In this document: one piece after another, positions 56,745 to 64,000 of the stretch | Layout of the letters: every line of letters begins with the position of its first letter | Numbering within the stretch: position 1 is the first letter of the stretch | Assembly (NCBI RefSeq): GCF_042477335.2 | Contig: NC_091262.1 | Coordinates: 39,157,001 to 39,221,000 of the forward strand | From: Ovis canadensis | Lineage: Eukaryota > Chordata > Mammalia > Artiodactyla > Bovidae | Direction of reading: 5' to 3' | Length of the DNA: 64,000 nt | Translations under genes and position numbers: made by a program | The notes under the pieces: model-generated | The model's input: only the letters and a program-made list of their open reading frames with translations | Databases searched by the model: none | What the model was told of the DNA's origin: nothing

Positions 56745-59045
56745 ATGGAGACCAACCAGGAAACGTCCCTCTTCTTGGTGAAGATCTTGGAGGAATTAGA
56801 CAGCAAGCAAAATACCGTCTCCTACCAGGACCTCTGCAAATCCCTATGCGCCCGCTTCGATCTGTCCCAGCTCGCGAAACTGAGAAGCGTGCTCTTCTAT
56901 ACGGCCTGTCTTGACCCCAACTTCCCAGCCACGTTATTCAAAGACAAGATGAAATGTGCTGTAAACAACCAGCAGTCCAAGAAAATCATGGTGGCTGCAG
57001 ACATCGTGACCATATTCAACCTGATCCAGATGAATGGGGGTGCCGCCAAGGAGAAGCTGCCTGGAGGCCGGCAGAAGATGCACAAGAAAGATGCCTCTTT
57101 TGACTCGTGCCGCTCGGACACGGAGATCTGCAGCACGGCAGAGTGCGAGCCCCTCAACTGTGAGCTGAGTGACCAGCCTTTCAGCCGGGGCTACCCCACC
57201 CGCCAGTCATCCAAGTGCAGAAAGGTGGACTGCAAGGACTGTCCACAGTTCATTCCTGCCTCTGAACCTGACTTCCTCCTGGGGGTCAGCAAAGACGTGA
57301 AAAACCGGGCAGCTTCCCTGGACAGGCTGCAGGCTCTGGCCCCATACTCGGTGGCCAGCCCTCAGCCCTGCGAGATGCAGAGAACCTACTTCCCCATGAA
57401 CCTCGAGAGTGAGTCCATGTCTGATCAGGACTCCCTGCCTCTCCCCCAGGGCATCAAGCAGACCTTCATCTCCAACGACGAGCCCTTCGTGGTCCAGTCC
57501 TGTGTCCAGAAAAGGAACATCTTCAAAGAGGACTTTCACAACCTGATGGCTGTGTCCCCTGGGTTGGCCAGCCCGGCCAACAAGGCCGAGAGCGAGCACA
57601 GGAAATCCCAGGGCCGCAAGGAGTCCCACAAGACGCCCTTCCCCCATCACAGCTTTGAGATGCCCTACAGCAGCCAGTACCTGAACCCCGAGTACTCCCC
57701 GGTTCCTGACAAGAGGCGGGCAAAGCACGAGAGCTTAGATGACCTTCAAGCCTCCACGTATTTTGGACCCACTCCAGTGATGGGGACCCAGGAGGCCCGG
57801 CGCTGTCCTGGCAAATCAGGCAAGCAGACCCCCTGGCCAGCTAAAAGCTGGAGCCTCAACACTGAAGAAGTTCCTGACTTTGAACGGTCCTTTTTCAACA
57901 GAAACCCCTCTGAGGAGAAGCTCCGTTATCCAAATTCCAGCAGTCAGACACCCAACTTCCCAACCCCGGACAGATGCCCCGCTTACCTGACACCACAGGA
58001 TCAACAGCCCATCCTCCCAGTCGGCTACTCAGCAAAGCCCAATGGGCTCAAATCTAAAGAGATCGCATCTCCTGTAGACCTGGAGAAGCATGAACCAGTC
58101 AAAAAGTTTAAAGACAAGAGCATCAGCTGCACCAGTGGGCAGCTGAGCTCAGACACCAGCAGCGTGGGCACCCAGACTGACCTGCATGTGCTGGAGCCCA
58201 AAAAAGGCAAGGACCTGTGCACTCCCGGGCAGGGCAAGTACAGTGACCGGCATGCCGTGAAGCATTCCGACGATGACTCGGAGGTGGTCAGTGATGACAT
58301 CAGTGACATCTTCCGGTTTCTTGATGACATGAGCATCAGCGGCTCGACGGGGGTCATGCAGTCATCCTGCTACAACAGCACGGGGTCCCTATCTCAGCTT
58401 CACAAGTCGGACTGTGACAGTTCGCCAGAGCACCACCTCACCAGAATCGCCAATGGGCTCCCCAGCGGCCAAGGGGAGAAGGGCAGCCGGCCAGAAAACA
58501 GCCACCACTCAGAAGAGGAGCTGAAGACCAGCGTGTGCAAGCTGGTGCTCAGGATCGGGGAGATTGAACGGAAGCTCGAGTCACTGTCAGGTGTGCGTGA
58601 GGAGATCTCCCAGGTCCTGGGCAAGCTCAATAAACTGGACCAGAAGATACAACAGCCCGAGAAGGTGAGTGTGCAGATTGACCTCAACTCTCTGACCAGT
58701 GAGGCTCCATCTGATGAGAGCGCCTCGCCCCGGATGTTCCGTGCCCACAAGGGTGCCCACGGGCCCAAGCTGGAGAACACGGCTGACTGGTGCTGCTCAG
58801 ATGCCAGTGGGAGCAACAGTGAAAGCCTTCGTGTCCAGGCCTTAAAAAAAAGCCTCTTCACCAGGCCGTCTTCCCGGTCCCTGACCGAGGAGAACAGTGC
58901 CACAGAATCCAAGATTGCCAGCATCTCCAATTCACCCAGGGACTGGCGCACCATCACTTACTCCAACCGCATGGGCATCAGCGAGGAGGAGATCAAAGAG
59001 CGAGGTCCTGGAGACAGTAAAGACTGGCATCGGAAGTCTAAAGAG
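56745..59045 (+). CDS. MINAR1: MINAR1 first coding exon (residues 1-767)
   Basis: This exon encodes the N-terminal 767 residues of MINAR1 (KIAA1024, UBTOR), recognised from its start METNQETSLFLVKILEEL and continuous similarity to the human protein. Published work describes a mostly disordered single-pass membrane protein that binds NOTCH2 and restrains mTOR signalling through DEPTOR. The ATG has a strong context (gccATGG), and an in-frame TAA two codons upstream fixes the start. Residues 1-85 look helical and globular. The middle is rich in Ser, Pro and polar residues. A TQT motif lies at 474-479, an acidic stretch at 509-534, and a heptad-like helix at about 598-638. The reading frame is intact. 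The exon ends at GAG followed by GTAGTG, a weak donor in phase 0. Identity is near certain; function is from the literature. Confidence 0.97.
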
Positions 59046-59097
59046 GTAGTGCCCACTTAAGGTCATGTAATTGGGTGACAGCTTTGTTGTTTTTGTC

Positions 59098-59304
59098 ATT
59101 GTTTAGTTGCTCAGTCGTGTCTGATTCTGTTTGGCTCCATGGACTGTAGCCTGCCAGGCTCTTCTGTCCATAGGATTCTCCAGACAAGAATACTGGAGTG
59201 GGTTGCCATCCCTTTCTCCAGGGAATCTTCCCAGCTCAGGGACTGAACCTGGGTCTCCGGCATTGCAGGTAGATTCTTTACCTCTGTGCCACCAGGGAAG
59301 CCCC
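59098..59304 (-). repeat. Bov-tA SINE, antisense
   Basis: Lies 50 bases downstream of the coding exon donor; complete reverse copy ending gtgccaccagggaagccc. Confidence 0.94.
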
Positions 59305-59307
59305 AAC

Positions 59308-59370
59308 ACTGGAAAAGATTGAAGACAAAAAGAGAATGGGGTGGCAGAGGATGAGATGGCTGGCTAGCCC
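59308..59370 (+). repeat. BovB 3' scrap
   Basis: actggaaaagattgaagac through ggatgagatggctgg, directly after the Bov-tA. Confidence 0.75.
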
Positions 59371-59607
59371 CCAGAATTAAGGCCTCTTAATTCAAAAGCC
59401 TCTGAAAGCTTCCCAGGGGCTTCTTGCTGGTCTCTGATTTCCCTCCTTTAGTCATCTTTGTGCAGAGTAGATACCAGCTTTTATTTTTAAACTCTCTTAG
59501 GTATACGTATGAACTGTTGGATTAGAACACAAGCAGCTCCTTGGTAGAAGCAGTGGGGGCAAGTGTGGGCAGTGGGTAACTTTCTAGGTCAGAAAAGCTT
59601 GCTTGTG

Positions 59608-59816
59608 TGATGTGCTCAGTTGTGTCCAACTCTTTGCAACCTTCTGGACTGTAGCCCACCAGGCTTCTCTGTCAAGGGATTCTCCAGGCAAGAATATTGG
59701 ACTGGGTACCTATTCCCTTCTCCAGGGAATCTTCCCAACCCAGGGATTGAACCCATATCTCTTACATCTCCTGCATTGGCAGGCAGGTTCTTTGCCACTG
59801 GCACCACCTGGAAAAC
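59608..59816 (-). repeat. Bov-tA SINE, antisense
   Basis: Reverse copy from atgtgctcagttgtgtccaa to ggcaccacctggaaaacccc. Confidence 0.93.
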
Positions 59817-59894
59817 CCCATAGTGTTTGTATCCATCCCTTTTATAAAGCTTGGAGTGCCTTCTCCTTAGTGGTGTGACTTTGCCAAATGTGGC

Positions 59895-60130
59895 TTTGAA
59901 AAGTGATCAGGATAGTCCTCTGCCCTTGAGGAACTCACAGTCCAGTGGAGGAGACAGACAGACAGATGGACAGGCCATCATAGTTCAGTGGGACAGTGCT
60001 GGCTATGAGCTCCATACACAGTCTGAAGGGGTCTCATAGGTGGGCACTGACCTGGTCTTGGTGGGTCAGGGAGTGCTTCCTGGAGGAAGTGACATGTGTG
60101 CAGAGATCTGAGGGCCTGAAGTTAGAAGGT
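59895..60130 (+). repeat. L2-like fragment
   Basis: gcccttgaggaactcacagt and cagtggaggagacagacaga are typical L2 phrases. Confidence 0.6.
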
Positions 60131-60448
60131 ATCAGAAGACCTGTGTTATAACAGGGTTCATGGAGAGCAGAGCCCCAGGTTCATAACTAGGGACTGAGAG
60201 CATCAGTGATGCCAGCAGTGTCAGGCAGGTTCCTGCCTCCACAGTGTGATCCAGACTGTTCCCTGTCTTGAAGGCTGAGCAGATGTTCCTGAAAACCAGT
60301 GGAGGCTCTCACCATGTCCTTTCTGACTTGGCTTCTTCCATCCAAAGAAGCAGGGTGTCATCCGTGGTTTCGGCCAGTTCCTTGGAGAAAATACCCATAT
60401 CTCTTACTCCTCAGGACCAGGTGGAAATTGGTAATAGAAAGAGGGGGC

Positions 60449-60583
60449 AGGGACTTCCCTGGTGATCCACTGGTTAAGACTGTGCTTCCAATGCAAGTGG
60501 CATGGGTTTGATCCCTGGTTGGGGAGCTAAGATTTTGTCATACCACATAGTGTGGCAGAAATAAGAAAGAAGGAAGGAGAGAG
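60449..60583 (+). repeat. CHR SINE
   Basis: Sense copy with a GAAA/GGAA tail. AGAGGGGGC at 60440-60448 and 60584-60592 is a 9-base TSD. Confidence 0.88.
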
Positions 60584-60634
60584 AGAGGGGGCGGTACTAT
60601 GCAGTGTTAGCCAAGGCTTTTCTGAAGCCAGATG

Positions 60635-60795
60635 CTGAATTTAAATTCCAGCTCCCTGCCATTAGCAGCTGTGCTCCCTGGAGTAAATTACTGTGGCTTT
60701 CTGGTCTCCTTTTCCTTACCAGAATAATGTGTGTTAATAGTAGTAGCCATGGCATGAAGATTAGATAAAATTGTCTCTTTCTGGCACAGAAATGT
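60635..60795 (+). repeat. MIR SINE
   Basis: aaattccagctccctgccat and tagtagtagccatggcatga fit a diverged MIR. Confidence 0.7.
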
Positions 60796-60992
60796 TGGGT
60801 CATATGAGTAGTATTAATGTCGTAAGCTTTTCCTAGTAAATATCCCCCAATACAGGCAATCCTTCTATTTGCTCATGAATAACTGCATGTTGCTACCTGG
60901 GGTGCACCTAGTGATGAAAAGCTGGGGTCTGCCCAGTGTGACATCTGACCACATCTGTGTGGCCTCCTGGACTTCTCTGTGCCCCTCTGCAG

Positions 60993-61247
60993 GCAGACAG
61001 GCAGTACGACATCCCCCCGCAGCACCGCCTGCCCAAGCAGCCCAAGGACGGCTTCCTGGTGGAGCAGGTGTTCAGCCCTCACCCCTACCCCGCCTCTCTC
61101 AAGGCCCACATGAAGAGCAACCCTCTGTACACGGACATGCGGCTCACGGAGCTGGCAGAGGTGAAGCGGGGCCAGCCTTCCTGGACCATCGAGGAGTATG
61201 CACGCAATTCGGGTGACAAGGGCAAGCTGACAGCCCTGGACCTGCAG
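60993..61247 (+). CDS. MINAR1: MINAR1 second coding exon (residues 768-852)
   Basis: This exon of 85 codons continues MINAR1 in phase 0 at both ends. It starts ADRQYDIPPQHRLPKQPKDG and ends with LTALDLQ. It is preceded by a pyrimidine-rich tract and CAG at 60990-60992 and followed by a good GTGAGC donor. The segment is almost unchanged from human and belongs to the conserved C-terminal region shared with the paralogue MINAR2 (UPF0258 family), which lies just before the membrane segment. With 767 residues upstream, the window covers 852 of about 916 expected. The final exon with the transmembrane helix is outside the window. Confidence 0.96.
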
Positions 61248-62297
61248 GTGAGCCTCTCTGCCCTGGGTGGGGTGAGGTAGGGGAAGCCTGGCCACACCCC
61301 AGTGGATGCAGAAATGGATGAAGGATGCCCTAGCCACTCACTCCCTCCCCTTCAGCTCCCTTGGTCCCCACCATGGGACACTGAACCTGAATACATTATA
61401 AGGCAGAGATGTGTAACCAGGGGATTGCTATGTTGCTTATTGGCTTGTAAACATTTAGCAACAGGAATGCTTCATTCGTGGATTGACCTTGGCCATCAAT
61501 TTGCTAATGTTGCATTTAAGACTCCGTACCAAGAGCAGATTCTCATGCTTGCTCCTAAGACTTGAGCCCAACTGGTTAATGGAACACAAGCCTGATTTCT
61601 CCTTCCACATGTAGCCCGTGGGATAAGCATGTTGGTGGGAGCCAAGCTATGGATTATGTTTCCGTACGGAGCAGCCCCAGGTAAGCACCATCCCTGGAAA
61701 CTCTGTGAATGCAGTTGTGGCTAGAGAGTGTGTTTGCTGTTCAACCACAGGCAGGCCTGGGTTTTGGCCACACTTGCATCTTGGTGGTTCCATCCACGCT
61801 GCGTCTATCTGTGTGTCTGCATCATCTTGGGAGCAGGGAAGCACCTTGCCTTCACCTGCCAGTTAGATCTGTGGGCGGCGAGGTCATTGTCTTATCGCTG
61901 CCAGTCACGTACTTCCAGGTCCCTGAATGCCCCCACCACTTAAAGGGCAGCTGGGGAGATGCTGGTGGAGGCTGGTATGGCAAGGTATCCCTTGACATTG
62001 CCTCGCTGTGAAGCCAAGAGTCTGCAGGAAGGGCAGGAAGGTGGTGAGAAAAGGAATGTGTTTTCCCACAGTGCAGGTTCTCATCCAGGGTTCCTTTGCT
62101 GTGCAGCCTGGAACATTCACCTGTTTGAGCTGTGGGCCCCTCACCTGTTAACTGTCCATGATAATCTGTAACTTGTGGTGTTGTTGTGAGACATGAGAAA
62201 AATGTATTTAAAGTACCTGGCATTAATCAGGGACTGAAAATGTATTTAGGCTGATGAAAGGATGCTGAAATCAATCAACTCTGTATGGTGTTTTTTA

Positions 62298-62616
62298 AAA
62301 CAGTTTATTTATTTATTTTGGGCTGTGCTGGGTCCTTGTTGCTGCACAAGCTTTTCTTCAGTTGTGATGAGCGGGGGCTACTCTCTAGCTGCTGTGTGCA
62401 GGCTTCTCATTGTGGTGGCTTTTCTTGTGGAGCCTGAAGTCTAGGGTATGCGGGCTTCAGTAGTTGAGATGCGTGGGCTTTAGAGCACAGGCTCAGTAGT
62501 TGGGGCACACGGGCTCAGTTGCTCTGCACATATGGGATCTTCCCAAACCAGGGATTGAACCCACATCTCTTGCATTATCAGGTGGATTCTTTGCCACTGA
62601 GACACCAGGGAAGCCC
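62298..62616 (-). repeat. CHR SINE, long form, antisense
   Basis: TSD of about 17 bases: ctgtatggtgtttttta (62281-62297) and ctgtgtggtgcttttttа-like sequence at 62617-62634. Confidence 0.92.
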
Positions 62617-62689
62617 CTGTGTGGTGCTTTTTTACCACAGTCTCTCATGCAACGTGCAGTGGCTTGCAGGCAGGAGTGATGACATTCAT

Positions 62690-62765
62690 CTCAAGCAGGT
62701 AAATGAGGAAATTGAGGCCCAAGAAACTCAAGAATTTGCTGCAGGTCCAACAAGTCTGAATTCCT
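62690..62765 (-). repeat. MIR remnant, antisense
   Basis: aaatgaggaaattgaggccc with a following ctgcaggtcc. Confidence 0.7.
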
Positions 62766-63896
62766 GTCAGACTCTCTAGTAATAAGACTTCTGTTCTTTC
62801 AGCATATGTTGCCTCATCACCATTTCATTTTTCTGGTGGTGAGAGTATAGAGGGGCTTCGTGTCGCTAAAGTGACCACAATGACATTTGTTTATGTTGGT
62901 TCCTAACTGACAGCAGTTATGGGGAGGAGCATCTCTGGCCAAATCCTAAGAGTCAGGTGGGTGGTGCTATCAGGATGACCCTGGAGATATCGTGGCCCCT
63001 GTCCCCTCCTGCACCTTGTGTCCAGATGCCTGCTGCTTATCACTTGACCCTTCAGGCCACATCCTCTCCTGTCACCACCCTGCTGGCAAGCAGGCTGTAT
63101 AGGATTCTTTTCTCCTGGAGGTGGTCCTAACACTTTGCCTTGGGTACCACATTGTGCTCTTTGAGTATCAGGATGCCACGCATCAGGGAAGACCTGGAGG
63201 TATGAATGACTCACCTGGAGGAATAATCAGTGTCTCACCAGTATCATGGGGTGACCTTGATATGGTCAGTTAACTGAATGAATCATAGATTGAGAAACAT
63301 CTTTTTAACGTCTGGAAGGCTGAGTCTGAGAGAAGTGCTCTTATAGATATATGTGATTTTGAAGTGCCAGTATTTATAAGCACTAACGGTGAAATTATAA
63401 AAAGTTGAAGATCTTTAGAGAGCTTCAGGTGACATCACTTTCAAAAGTAGAGGATAATATATCTAGTCTCACAAAATGTAAGACAGCAAGGAGTTTCATA
63501 GCCTTTTGAGGGTGTTTGCAGCAAAGTAGAATAGGTATCGGGAACTTGGTAAAGGCAGAAAGGCACCACCCTCCTTGTTTCCATCACTTTGCAGAGACCC
63601 AGGTACTGTCTTAGGGCAGCCTCAGCATCTGGACCATCTTCTTTCTGTCTCTTGGTTTCAAGATATAAATTCACCAGCAATGGCACCTTGAGGATACAGC
63701 AAAGATACTGTTTCCATTTCCAGTGTTCAGCAGGTGTAATTGTCAATCAAAGATGCTCCCTGGGTCCTGTGAAACCTTGGCATCACCTCTCTGCTACTGG
63801 GTGTCGTGAGAGCTTGCAGTTATTGAAAAAAACTAATTACAAATAGTTAATTTCACTGACTGAATCGCAGTACATAAAGCAAATCTACCCAGGAAA

Positions 63897-64000
63897 GGGC
63901 TTCCCGGTTGGTTCAATGATAAAGAATCTGCCTGTCAATGCAGAAGACATGGGTTCGATCCCTGGGTTGGGAAGATCCTGTGAAAGAGGAAATGGCAACC
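63897..64000 (+). repeat. Bov-tA SINE cut by the window end
   Basis: Sense head gggcttcccggttggttcaa through gaggaaatggcaacc. Confidence 0.93.

Larger units (their letters stand above)
59046..60992 (+). other. MINAR1: MINAR1 intron between the two coding exons
   Basis: This phase-0 intron of 1947 bases begins GTAGTG, a poor donor, and ends in a good pyrimidine tract with CAG. It carries two antisense Bov-tA copies, a scrap of BovB, an L2-like fragment, a CHR SINE and a MIR. If the intron is retained, translation adds VVPT and stops at 59058-59060. Confidence 0.93.
61248..64000 (+). other. MINAR1: MINAR1 intron before the last exon, cut by the window end
   Basis: The intron begins GTGAGC. 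It contains a CHR SINE at 62298-62616, a MIR remnant at 62690-62765 and the start of a Bov-tA at 63897. In 61248-62280 and 62766-63896 I see no exon, RNA gene or repeat that I can name. The last exon, which should encode the membrane anchor, has not been reached. Confidence 0.9.

Noticed and set aside
57207..57728. 173-codon (and at 58400-58957 a 185-codon) antisense frame inside the MINAR1 exon
   Set aside because: Shadows of a strongly coding + strand exon; no independent start context or family resemblance.
59046..59060. VVPT and stop as the true C-terminus of MINAR1
   Set aside because: The conserved continuation at 60993-61247 fits in phase and matches the human protein, so the four codons are intron. 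They matter only if the intron is retained.
1..64000. CRISPR array, phage or bacterial-type operon, or other undescribed system
   Set aside because: The repeats are interspersed retroelements with TSDs, coding is split by introns, and no regularly spaced repeats or operon-like gene runs exist.

Overview
The window is nuclear DNA of a ruminant, most likely a bovid (cattle, sheep, goat or a relative). The evidence is the dense mixture of BovB LINE fragments, Bov-tA, Bov-A2 and SINE2-1_BT type SINEs, tRNA-derived CHR SINEs of cetartiodactyls, and ruminant-type L1 3' ends. Older mammalian MIR, L2, L1M and MLT1 copies lie beneath them. I cannot name the species from these bases. Repeat family names are from memory of consensus sequences, so their ends are good to roughly 5-20 bases unless a target-site duplication (TSD) is given.

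Only one protein gene is supported: MINAR1 (formerly KIAA1024 or UBTOR), on the + strand. A CpG island at about 33.0-35.2 kb is its probable promoter and untranslated first exon, with a candidate splice donor after 34356. A repeat-rich first intron of about 22 kb follows. The large first coding exon (ATG at 56745, coding to 59045, 767 codons) and the next coding exon (60993-61247, 85 codons) are intact and in phase. The last exon, expected to encode about 64 residues including the membrane segment, lies beyond position 64000. The encoded protein is a largely disordered, membrane-anchored regulator linked in the literature to NOTCH2 and to DEPTOR/mTOR signalling.

Layout: 1-33 kb is intergenic and repeat-dominated. 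It holds an antisense ERV-like pol remnant near 1.4-2.0 kb, an LTR cluster at 17.1-20.4 kb, a long L1 3' end at 20.7-21.9 kb, two BovB copies in opposite orientation at 25.0-27.8 kb, an inverted duplication at 29.8-30.8 kb, and a truncated 5S rRNA pseudogene inside an L1 tail at 31.9 kb. From 33 to 35.2 kb is the CpG island. From 35 to 56.7 kb is intron 1 with further BovB, L1, L2, MLT1, CHR and Bov-tA copies and a TGTG-rich minisatellite at 51.3 kb. From 56.7 to 61.2 kb are the two MINAR1 coding exons, and the rest is the following intron.

I found no undescribed biological system. The unusual items are structural: a 53-base A/T-only insertion flanked by a 17-base TSD, 73-base direct repeats around a BovB copy, inverted duplications, the 5S retropseudogene, and a weak splice donor plus inverted flanking SINEs around the large MINAR1 coding exon. 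Most long open frames elsewhere come from repeats, from GC-rich sequence, or from the reverse strand of the real exon.
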